Positions 6,135-13,632 of a DNA stretch of 38,305 nucleotides are shown here, piece after piece (the stretch's first letter is position 1; each line of letters starts with the position of its first letter). The DNA is taken from IMG/VR virus record IMGVR_UViG_3300023094_000023, positions 1 to 38,305 of that record, one strand, 5' to 3'. The notes under the pieces are model-generated. The model worked only from the letters and a program-made list of their open reading frames with translations, was not told where the DNA came from and did not search any database. This stretch comes from a virus. The position numbers and the translations under genes are program-made.

Positions 6135-8321
6135 ATGCCCCGCGATACCGAAATTATTGACTACCTCCTGCCGCGTCAGGAAGCCGTGCTGGATACCGAG
6201 TGCTTCAGCAACTACTGGTGCATCGGCTTCGAGAACACGGACACCGGCAAGCGCGTGGTGCTGGAGCAGTACGAGGGCCACGTACTAGACCGCGCCCGCA
6301 TGCGCGATATCCTCCAGCGCTTCCGCGTCTACACGTTCAACGGCCTCAACTACGACGTGCCGATGATCTGCTACGCGATGCAGAAAGGCGTGACGTGCGC
6401 CATGCTGAAGAAGCTGAACGACTTCATCATCGTGGACAACAAACTGCGCGGCGACAAGAAGCTGATGCCGTGGGAAATCCTCGACCGCTTCGGCATCACG
6501 ATCCCCAAGTGGCTTGACCACATCGACTTGTTCGAGGTCGCGCCCGGCGTGCGCCTGTCGCTGAAGAAGTACGGCGCTCGCATGAACATGAAGCGCCTGC
6601 AAGAAACCCCGATCCCATTCACGAAGCCGATCAACCTGCTGACCGACCGGCCGCGTGTGATCGACTACATGAACAACGACCTCGCCACCACGGCGGAACT
6701 GAAGCGCCGGTTGAAGTCCGAACTGATCGCCCGCGCATGGATGTCGAACGACCTGAAGTTCGACGTGCGCAGCAAGTCAGACGCGCAGATGGCCGAGGCC
6801 CAGTTCAAGGTCAAGTACGAGCGCATCACCGAGGAACGCCCGGACAAGCCGAAGGTGCGCAGCATGCGCTTCCGCTACGAGCCGCCAGCGTTCATCCGCT
6901 TCAAGACCAAGCAGTTGCAGGACATGCTGGAGACGGTGTGCAACACGGACTTCGTGATCGACGCGAGCAACAAGAAGCTGAAGAAGGTTTGGGGCGTGGT
7001 CAAACTGCCGCAGGCCATCAAAGACCTGAAGCTGCGCATCGGCCACACCGACTACAAGATGGGCATTGGTGGCCTGCACAGCAAAGAGCACAGCCGCAGC
7101 TTCATCGCAGACGACGACACGATCATCGTGGACCGCGACGTGCGCGCCTACTACCCGCGCCTGATGCTCGCCTGCGGCTACGAGCCGGATTCGCTGGAGG
7201 GCGTGTTCACGCCGATCTTCCGCGAGTCGGTGGACAAGCGCGACGTGTTCAAGTTCAAGGCGCAGGTGCTGAAGGATGCAGGCGAGCCGGAAGAAGTCTG
7301 GATCGAATACGACCGCAATGCAGGCACGTTCAAGATTGTGAATAACGGCACGTTCGGCAAGGCCGGTTCGCCGTACTCGATCATGTACGCGCCGAAGATG
7401 ATGATCTCCACCACCTTGACCGGGCAGCTTTGCCTGCTCATGCTGATCGAGCGCCTGCACGAAGCTGGCGTCGGCTTCAACGTCATCAGCGCCAACACGG
7501 ACGGCATCGTGACCGTGATCCCGAAAGAGAAGTATGGCCTGTTCACCGCCATCGTGTTCGACTGGGAAATGGACTGCTCGCTGCAAACCGAAGAGGTCGA
7601 GTATGCAGGCGTCTACAGCCGCGACGTGAACAGCTACATCGCGCTGGTGAAGGACGACAAGACCGGCGAAGTGAAGAAGGCCAAGCGCAAGGGGCTGTTT
7701 GCACCAGCAGGCTTGCAGGACAAGCACGACCCGACCTACGACATCTGCTCGACCGCCGTGATCGACTATCTGATGAAGGGCGCGGACATCGAGCGCACCA
7801 TCCGGCGCTGCGCAGACATCACGCAGTTCGTGGCCGTGAAGCAGGTGGGCAAGTCGGGCGCATACACGCGCAGCGGTGAACACCTCGGCCGCATGATCCG
7901 CTGGTACATCGGTGAAGGCGTGCGTGAGGCGATCTACAGCGAGGACAAGAAGCGCGTGGCCGGTACGACTGGCGCGGTGCCGTGCTTGGACTTCCCGGAC
8001 GACTTCCCGGACGACATCGACTACGAGTTCTATATCCGCGAGGCGTATGCGCGCCTGAACGACATTGGCCTGACCGTGCGTGACCCGCGCAACGCCAACC
8101 GCAGCGGATACAAGCTGGCGTCCCTGCCGAAGCAGAAGACGGCGCACATCGTCGATCTCGCCACGCGCAAGAGCCTGTGCCAGCGCACCACCGAGAAGAC
8201 CGTGCGCGAGGCATGGATCGAATACACCCGCGCACCGGAAGGCATGCGCGTCTGCAAGGCGTGTCAGGAAGAACGCGGCTACGTTGACGAGGAAGAAAAT
8301 GACGACACAGTGGAAGCCTAG
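6135..8321 (+). CDS. DNA polymerase, family B-type motifs with 3'-5' proofreading exonuclease
   Basis: This 728-residue enzyme should copy the phage genome. The N-terminal DEDDy exonuclease shows LDTE (D20, E22), FNGLNYD (N69-D74) and YMNND (Y178, D182). The polymerase half carries motif A DVRAYYP (D335), motif B K400-x3-N404-x2-F407-G408 and motif C ANTDG (D456), matching family B spacing (DxxSLYP, KxxxNSxYG, DTD) better than family A. Motif C has Asn at the first, less critical Asp position. At 728 residues it is short for family B. The ATG at 6135 is chosen because GGAG lies five bases upstream; an in-frame ATG 21 bases earlier falls inside the hairpin. The VRR-NUC gene starts within its last 23 bases. 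Polymerase identity is firm; family assignment rests on motif reading. Confidence 0.88.
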   Translation: MPRDTEIIDYLLPRQEAVLDTECFSNYWCIGFENTDTGKRVVLEQYEGHVLDRARMRDILQRFRVYTFNGLNYDVPMICYAMQKGVTCAMLKKLNDFIIVDNKLRGDKKLMPWEILDRFGITIPKWLDHIDLFEVAPGVRLSLKKYGARMNMKRLQETPIPFTKPINLLTDRPRVIDYMNNDLATTAELKRRLKSELIARAWMSNDLKFDVRSKSDAQMAEAQFKVKYERITEERPDKPKVRSMRFRYEPPAFIRFKTKQLQDMLETVCNTDFVIDASNKKLKKVWGVVKLPQAIKDLKLRIGHTDYKMGIGGLHSKEHSRSFIADDDTIIVDRDVRAYYPRLMLACGYEPDSLEGVFTPIFRESVDKRDVFKFKAQVLKDAGEPEEVWIEYDRNAGTFKIVNNGTFGKAGSPYSIMYAPKMMISTTLTGQLCLLMLIERLHEAGVGFNVISANTDGIVTVIPKEKYGLFTAIVFDWEMDCSLQTEEVEYAGVYSRDVNSYIALVKDDKTGEVKKAKRKGLFAPAGLQDKHDPTYDICSTAVIDYLMKGADIERTIRRCADITQFVAVKQVGKSGAYTRSGEHLGRMIRWYIGEGVREAIYSEDKKRVAGTTGAVPCLDFPDDFPDDIDYEFYIREAYARLNDIGLTVRDPRNANRSGYKLASLPKQKTAHIVDLATRKSLCQRTTEKTVREAWIEYTRAPEGMRVCKACQEERGYVDEEENDDTVEA

Positions 8322-8601
8322 GAAAAAGAAGCTGGACCCGCTGGAGGCCGAACTGGAGCAGTCGGTTCGCAAGTACGCGGAGAAGCGCGGGTGGCTGTGG
8401 CTGAAGTTCGTGTCGCCCGGCTACGACGGCCCACCGGACAGGATCGGCATGCGGCGCGGCCGGGTGATCTTTATGGAGTTGAAGAAGTTTGGCGAGAAGC
8501 CGGAACCACACCAGCTTCTCGTTCACCAAGAAATGCGGGACCACGGCGTTGAAGTGTTCGTGGTCGATAACCTTGAAGATGCGATGGAGATTTTGCGTTG
8601 A
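8299..8601 (+). CDS. VRR-NUC domain nuclease
   Basis: The 100-residue protein is a stand-alone VRR-NUC domain, the PD-(D/E)XK subfamily found in Holliday-junction and flap nucleases such as FAN1. Its motifs are present: GPPDRIG (D47), the E60-L-K62 pair in FMELKK, and HQ (Q72), with an early basic stretch KPRKKK for DNA contact. It starts inside the end of the polymerase gene and its stop overlaps the helicase start, so the three are translationally coupled. GAGGAAG precedes the ATG. Its likely job is trimming branched intermediates produced by recombination-dependent replication, working with the helicase that follows. Confidence 0.88.
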   Translation: MTTQWKPRKKKLDPLEAELEQSVRKYAEKRGWLWLKFVSPGYDGPPDRIGMRRGRVIFMELKKFGEKPEPHQLLVHQEMRDHGVEVFVVDNLEDAMEILR

Positions 8602-10292
8602 GCGATATGTCAATACTGCGGGAAATCCGCAAGCTGTTCAGCGATGTGAAGCTGGAACGCGAGGCGATGCACGACTACCAGCAGACCGCCTACAACTTCC
8701 TGCGGGACAATCCGTACAGCGGCCTGTTCATCGACATGGGCCTCGGCAAGACCGTGAGCACCGCCACGCTGGTGGTCGATCTGCTGAACGACTTCAAGAT
8801 CAGCGACGGCAAGAAGGTGCTTATCATCGGGCCGAAGAAGGTGGCGCTGACGACGTGGCCGGACGAGTTTCGGACGTGGCGGCATCTTGCGCCGTTCGTG
8901 CCGCAGGTGATCCACGTCGATGACAAGGACAAGCGCCTGAAGGCGTACCGCAAGCAGTGCCTGCAAGACGGCCTTGAGCGGCAGATGTTCCCCACGGAGC
9001 GCGGCAAGTACGCGGACCAGTTGGTCGCGCATCGCGTCATCAAGCTGCGCGAAGAGGCCGCACTGTCGAGCAAGCAAATCCACATCATCAGCCGCGACTG
9101 GATCGAATGGCTGGTGGACTTCTACGGCAAAGACTGGCCCTACGAAATCGTCATCATCGACGAGAGCAGCGGCTTCAAGGATCACAAGTCCAGCCGCTTC
9201 GAGGCGCTGAAGTCCGTGCGCACGCAGCCGTCGAATCCGATCAAGCGCCTGCACATTCTGACCGCGACCCCGGCCACCGAAGGCTACGAGGGACTGTTCT
9301 CGCAAATCTTCCTGCTCGACTGCGGCACGCGCCTTGGCCGGAAGGTCACGCACTACCGCGAGAAGTATTTCGTCGAGAACCGCTACGACCATTCGCTCAA
9401 GCTGCGGCCGGGCGCGGAGAAGGCCATCCTCGCCAAGATCAGCGACATCTGCTTGGTGATGAAGGAGAAGGACTACCTCGAACGCGAAGAACCGCTGTAC
9501 GTGCAGCGCGTCGTCCACATGGATCAGGAGCAGATGGCGAAGTACCTGTCGATGGAGCAGACGATGGTGACGAAGCTGGACGACGGCACTGTGGTGAAAG
9601 CGGACTCGGCGGCGGCGCTGTCGCAGAAGCTGTTGCAGATGGCGTCCGGCGTGCTGTACGACACCAAGCTGGAGCCGGGACAGAGCGAGGACGACGACCA
9701 TGTGAAGGTGCTGAAGGTCCACCACATTCACGACCACAAGATCGACATGCTCAAGCAGATCGTGGAAGAGGCGCAGGGCAAGAATATCTTGGTCGCCTAC
9801 CACCACAAGTCGTCGAAGGATCGGCTCAAGAAGCACTTCCCCGGCATCAAGTTCATGGACGCCGAGGGCAAGCTGAAGAAGCCGTGGAACGATGGGAAGA
9901 TTCCACTGCTGGCGATGCACCCGGCGTCGGGCGGTCATGGTCTGAACCTGCAACTGGGTGGTCACATCATCGTGTTCTTCGACATACCGTGGAGCCTTGA
10001 GTTGTACCAGCAGTTCATCGGCCGACTCTCGCGCCAAGGTCAGAAGTACCGCGTCACCGTCTTCCTGATCGTGTGCGACAAGACCAAGGACCGCGAGGTC
10101 GTGTCCGCGCTCAACAACAAGGACGTGGGGCAGGAAATGCTGAAGCGCATCATGCAGAAGATGCGGCGCAAGCTGATGAAGATGCTGGGCAAGATGCGCC
10201 GCATGCCTGAAACCGACGAAGACTGGGAGGCCGTCCACGAGGCGCTGGAGGACTACGGCGAGTCGCGGGAGTTTGAGACGGACGAACTCTGA
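8598..10292 (+). CDS. SNF2-type superfamily 2 DNA helicase/translocase
   Basis: This 564-residue ATPase contains the SF2/SNF2 motifs in order: DMGLGKT (K51, motif I), IIDESS (D188, E189, motif II), LTATP (motif III), SGGHGLNL (motif V) and QQFIGRLSRQGQ (R476, R479, motif VI with arginine finger). Stand-alone phage SNF2 proteins are thought to remodel forks or branch-migrate DNA. The start is taken as TTG at 8598, overlapping the VRR-NUC stop (TTGA), because GGAG at 8586-8589 is eight bases upstream; the ATG at 8607 would be 17 bases from it. It is last in the replication block and is followed by a terminator. The C-terminus is acidic, ETDEL, close to the ETDL ending of the primase-helicase. 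Confidence 0.9.
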   Translation: MSDMSILREIRKLFSDVKLEREAMHDYQQTAYNFLRDNPYSGLFIDMGLGKTVSTATLVVDLLNDFKISDGKKVLIIGPKKVALTTWPDEFRTWRHLAPFVPQVIHVDDKDKRLKAYRKQCLQDGLERQMFPTERGKYADQLVAHRVIKLREEAALSSKQIHIISRDWIEWLVDFYGKDWPYEIVIIDESSGFKDHKSSRFEALKSVRTQPSNPIKRLHILTATPATEGYEGLFSQIFLLDCGTRLGRKVTHYREKYFVENRYDHSLKLRPGAEKAILAKISDICLVMKEKDYLEREEPLYVQRVVHMDQEQMAKYLSMEQTMVTKLDDGTVVKADSAAALSQKLLQMASGVLYDTKLEPGQSEDDDHVKVLKVHHIHDHKIDMLKQIVEEAQGKNILVAYHHKSSKDRLKKHFPGIKFMDAEGKLKKPWNDGKIPLLAMHPASGGHGLNLQLGGHIIVFFDIPWSLELYQQFIGRLSRQGQKYRVTVFLIVCDKTKDREVVSALNNKDVGQEMLKRIMQKMRRKLMKMLGKMRRMPETDEDWEAVHEALEDYGESREFETDEL

Positions 10293-10323
10293 AAACGTAC
10301 TGACAGCCTCGAAGGCGGTTATG

Positions 10324-10358
10324 ATCCCCTCCTATTCATTGGATAGGTGGGGATTTTT
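10324..10358 (+). terminator. Hairpin terminator ending the replication block
   Basis: ATCCCC-T-CCTATTC at 10324-10337 pairs with GGATAGG-T-GGGGAT at 10341-10354, with a T/T mismatch, one wobble and a three-base loop, followed by T at 10355-10358 (a run of five with the last stem base). It should end or attenuate rightward transcription before the packaging genes. Its descending arm (AGGTGGGGA) is also the only purine-rich stretch ahead of the next start codon, so it may control that gene's translation. Confidence 0.75.
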
Positions 10359-10363
10359 CATTC

Positions 10364-10570
10364 ATGCCGAATAAAACGCTAGTCAAATTCGAGCGGCACC
10401 TCGGCCTCGGCCCGCCGCAAGCGTGCAAGGTCATTGGCATCGCCTACGCGACCTACGCCGCATACCGCAACTGCTCACGCGAGCTTCAACCGTACCACGC
10501 GAACCACGTAGCGGACATCATGCGTCTGCCGGTTCGACTCCTGCAACAAGTCATCAAGGAACGCATCTAA
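10364..10570 (+). CDS. Small helix-turn-helix protein preceding the terminase
   Basis: The 68-residue product looks like a single helix-turn-helix: QACKVIGIAYATYAAYRN at about residues 19-36 fits a recognition-helix pair, followed by two short helices. It could regulate late transcription or assist small terminase binding at the packaging site. There is no conventional ribosome-binding site; the nearest purine-rich sequence (AGGTGGGGA) is locked in the terminator stem about ten bases upstream. The stop overlaps the small terminase start (TAATG). Function is unproven. Confidence 0.7.
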   Translation: MPNKTLVKFERHLGLGPPQACKVIGIAYATYAAYRNCSRELQPYHANHVADIMRLPVRLLQQVIKERI

Positions 10571-11286
10571 TGCCATCACAGCACACCACACGCCGTCGCA
10601 CCAGCAGTCTGGACGACGAGTCACGCGAAATGCTTTATGACGGCCTCAACCTGTCCCAGTTGTCCATCGCCTTCCGCATGGATCACCGCGTACTGGTCGA
10701 GAAGCTGCACGGATGCCCGGCGACCGGCAACCGCAACGGGACGGAGACATGGCGGCTCGAAGTCGCAGCGCCGTTCCTCGTCAAGCCACTGGGCGACATC
10801 GAGAGCCACATCAAGCGCATGAACCCGGCCGATCTGCCGAAGGCGCTGGCCCGCGAGTTCTGGACCGCCATCAAGACGCGGCAGGAAGTGGAGAAGGCCA
10901 ACGGCGACCTGTGGCCGACCGAGCGAGTAGTCGGCACCATCGGCGCGCTGATGAAGCTGATGAAGATGTCCGTGCGCCTGATGTCGGACACGGTGGACAT
11001 GCAGTCGGAACTGAGTGACGCGCAGCGGCGCATCGTCAAGCAGCTTGGCGACTCCATGCTGGAGCAGTTGTACGCCGAGGTCCGCGAGCAGTTCAAGCCG
11101 AAGAAGGTGGAGGACAAGGAACTCCCGATCAGCCCTGAAGCCGAGGGCATGGCGCAGCGCCTCGTCACGCTGCTGTCGATGGACATGGAGGTGATCGACG
11201 CTGTACTGGAACTGGCTGCGGTGGACGCCCGCATTATGAAGCGCGCCGTGAAGATTGCTAAACGTGAGGACGACGATGAACTTTGA
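10570..11286 (+). CDS. terS: Small terminase subunit (DUF1441-like)
   Basis: The 238-residue protein should recognise phage DNA for packaging. Residues about 22-60 form a winged-helix-like N-terminus (LNLSQLSIAFRMDHRVLVEK), recalling DUF1441/Nu1 proteins, where this domain binds the packaging site. The middle is helical, suited to oligomerisation. The end is strongly acidic (REDDDEL). It lies directly upstream of the large terminase and overlaps it by 11 bases, the standard order. The ATG at 10570 overlaps the preceding stop. Identification rests on position, HTH and size; family membership is from memory. Confidence 0.8.
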   Translation: MPSQHTTRRRTSSLDDESREMLYDGLNLSQLSIAFRMDHRVLVEKLHGCPATGNRNGTETWRLEVAAPFLVKPLGDIESHIKRMNPADLPKALAREFWTAIKTRQEVEKANGDLWPTERVVGTIGALMKLMKMSVRLMSDTVDMQSELSDAQRRIVKQLGDSMLEQLYAEVREQFKPKKVEDKELPISPEAEGMAQRLVTLLSMDMEVIDAVLELAAVDARIMKRAVKIAKREDDDEL

Positions 11287-13360
11287 CAAGAAAGAGTATG
11301 CCGCCATCAGCGAGTTGGTGTTCGACTGCGCCGAAATGCTGCGACCCCCGGAACGCATGTCGGTCAGCGAGGCCGCTGCTGCATACCGGCATGTGAACAG
11401 CCCCGGTGCATACGTCGGGCCGTGGCTCAATTCCAAGGTGCCGTACATGCGCGAGCCGATGGACGTGTTCGCGTCCACCACGTTCACAGGCATGGTGTTC
11501 GTCGGCCCGGCGCAGTGCGGCAAGACCGACTCGCTGATTATCAACACGATCCTCTACTCCGTCATCATCGACCCGATGGACATGATGATCGTCTGCCCGA
11601 CCAACACGGCGGCGCGTGACTTCTCGATGCGCCGGGTGGATCGCCTGAACACGTACAGCGATCAGGTGGGCAAGCTGATGATGCCCGGCTCGTCGGCCGA
11701 CAACACGTTCGACAAGCAGTACCGCAACGGCATGCTGCTGTCGATCTCGTGGCCGACGCCAACGGAGGTCGCCGGTAAGCCAATCGGCCGCGTGGTCATC
11801 ACCGACCGTGACCGCATCGACGACGATATCGGCGGCGACGGCGAGGTGTATGACTTGGCCGCGAAGCGAACCACCACCTACAAGTCGAACGCGATGTGCC
11901 TCGTCGAGTCGTCGCCGTCCCGCGAAGTGCTCGACATGAAGTGGATTCCGTCTACACCGCACGAGGCACCACCGTGCAAGGGAATCATCAGCCTGTACAA
12001 CCGGGGCGACAAGCGGCGCTGGTACTGGCCGTGTCCTCACTGCGATCACTACTTCGAGGGCCAGTGGAAGCACCTGCAATGGCGGCGCGAAGAGGGCATG
12101 TCGAATCTGGATGCGGGCGAGACAGCGCGCCTCCACTGCCCGAAGTGCGCGGAGCCGATCCACCAAGACGAGCGCTACGACATGAACCTGTGGGGCATGT
12201 GGGTGAAGGACGGCGAAGCCGTGCTGCCGACCGGCCTGCGCATCGGTAAGGGCATCCGATCCATGATCGCGTCGTTCTGGCTGCGCGGGATCGCCGCCGC
12301 GTTCGTGACGTGGAAGCAGCTTGTCGTGATGTACCTCGACGCCGAGGACGAGTACGAGCGCACCGGGTCCGAAGAGGGCTTGAAGAAATTCCACAACAAT
12401 GACTTGGGTGAACCGTACCTGTCGAAAGCGCTGCGCGAAATCCGCCTGCCGGAAAACATCAAGGCCCGCGCCGAGCCGCTGCCGCAGAAGAAGGTGCCGA
12501 AGGGCGTGCGCTTCCTGATCGCCACCATCGACGTGCAGAAGGGTGGCTTCGCAATCGAGGTCAAGGGGATCGCGCCGGGCATGCCGTTCGACATGGTGTT
12601 CATCGACCGCTTCCACATCACGAAGTCGGAACGACTGGACGATGATGGCGACCCGTACCCAGTGCGGCCACACACCTATCTGGAGGACTGGAAGCTGATC
12701 GTGCCGCAGGTGATGGAGCGCGAGTACGAGTTGGACGACGACACCGGCCGCGTCATGGGCATCAAGATGACAGGCTGCGATTCGGGCGGTAAGAAAGGCA
12801 CCACGAGCCGCGCATACGACTTCTGGCGCTGGCTGTACGCGAGCGGCAACGCACAGCGCTTCGTGCTGCTGAAGGGCGACCACGCACGCGGCCAGCCACG
12901 CGCCCGCGTCTCGTTCCCGGACTCAGGCCGGAAGGACGACAAGTCGGCCGCACGCGGCGACGTGCCGGTGCTGATGCTGAACTCCGACATGCTGAAGGAC
13001 GACCTCGACGGCCGACTGGACAGCATCGAGCCGGGCAAGGGCATGTACCGATTCCCGGACTGGCTCCCCATCGAATACTTCAACGAGTTGTGCGCCGAGG
13101 TCCGAACCGACAAGGGCTGGGAACACCTCGGCACCACGCGAAACGAGGCATGGGATTTGGGCTACTACGGCATCGGCGTGGCCGTCTCCAGCTACGTCCG
13201 GGTCGAGAGCATCGACTGGGAGAACCCGCCGTCGTGGGCGACCGACTGGAGCGATGGCGCGGCGAACGATTTCGTGCGGACACCGGAAGGGGAAACGCCG
13301 AATGCCACTAGAGTAAAATCCGGCTACGATTTCGCAGGATTAGCCCAAGCACTCGCCTAG
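11276..13360 (+). CDS. terL: Large terminase subunit (GpA family)
   Basis: This 694-residue packaging motor and nuclease belongs to the lambda gpA family. Walker A is GPAQCGKT (G77-T84). The probable Walker B reads VVITDRDRI (D177, D179), where the usual Asp-Glu is replaced. A zinc-ribbon-like insert carries CPHC (C253, C256) and CPKC (C288, C291), typical of this family. The nuclease domain begins near IATIDVQKGG (D419), and CDSGGKKG about residues 501-508 may supply a second metal site. The ATG at 11276 follows GAGGA at five bases. It translocates DNA into the procapsid through the portal encoded two genes on. Whether packaging ends at cohesive sites cannot be seen, since no cos site is recognisable. 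Confidence 0.95.
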   Translation: MNFDKKEYAAISELVFDCAEMLRPPERMSVSEAAAAYRHVNSPGAYVGPWLNSKVPYMREPMDVFASTTFTGMVFVGPAQCGKTDSLIINTILYSVIIDPMDMMIVCPTNTAARDFSMRRVDRLNTYSDQVGKLMMPGSSADNTFDKQYRNGMLLSISWPTPTEVAGKPIGRVVITDRDRIDDDIGGDGEVYDLAAKRTTTYKSNAMCLVESSPSREVLDMKWIPSTPHEAPPCKGIISLYNRGDKRRWYWPCPHCDHYFEGQWKHLQWRREEGMSNLDAGETARLHCPKCAEPIHQDERYDMNLWGMWVKDGEAVLPTGLRIGKGIRSMIASFWLRGIAAAFVTWKQLVVMYLDAEDEYERTGSEEGLKKFHNNDLGEPYLSKALREIRLPENIKARAEPLPQKKVPKGVRFLIATIDVQKGGFAIEVKGIAPGMPFDMVFIDRFHITKSERLDDDGDPYPVRPHTYLEDWKLIVPQVMEREYELDDDTGRVMGIKMTGCDSGGKKGTTSRAYDFWRWLYASGNAQRFVLLKGDHARGQPRARVSFPDSGRKDDKSAARGDVPVLMLNSDMLKDDLDGRLDSIEPGKGMYRFPDWLPIEYFNELCAEVRTDKGWEHLGTTRNEAWDLGYYGIGVAVSSYVRVESIDWENPPSWATDWSDGAANDFVRTPEGETPNATRVKSGYDFAGLAQALA

Positions 13361-13374
13361 AAAGGAACCGCAAT

Positions 13375-13626
13375 ATGAACTGTGTACTATCCCCAGCCGA
13401 CGTACTGCTTTACACCACGCGCCTCACGGAAGCAGAGAAGGCGTATCACGATCTGGTGACAGGCGGCAGCGCCCGCGTTGTCGTCGATCAGAACGGTCAG
13501 CGCGTGGAGTTCACCGCTGCGCGCAAGACCGATCTCTACAACTACATCATGTCGCTGAAGTCGGCGCTCGGTGTGTGCTCCCCAATCGGCGGCGTGCCGA
13601 GCGGCCCTGCAACCTTCTACTTCTAA
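13375..13626 (+). CDS. gpW-like head-tail joining protein
   Basis: The 83-residue protein fits the lambda gpW family: an N-terminal helix (LTEAEKAYHDLVTGG), a central beta hairpin (ARVVVDQNGQRVEFTAA) and a second helix (RKTDLYNYIMSLKSALG). gpW plugs the portal after packaging and provides the surface on which FII and the tail dock. AAAGGAA lies ahead of the ATG. As in lambda it sits between large terminase and portal. The C-terminal PSGPATFYF extension is longer than the lambda protein. Confidence 0.9.
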   Translation: MNCVLSPADVLLYTTRLTEAEKAYHDLVTGGSARVVVDQNGQRVEFTAARKTDLYNYIMSLKSALGVCSPIGGVPSGPATFYF

Positions 13627-13632
13627 CCGATC

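Noticed and set aside
8607-10292. ATG at 8607 as helicase start
   Set aside because: The GGAG at 8586-8589 is 17 bases away, too far. The in-frame TTG at 8598 is eight bases away and overlaps the preceding stop, so it is preferred.
10300-10325. Promoter made of CTGACA and TATGAT ahead of the packaging genes
   Set aside because: The -10 is good, but the spacing is 14 bases rather than 16-18, and the -10 overlaps the terminator stem. It is mentioned only as a possibility in a finding, not annotated.
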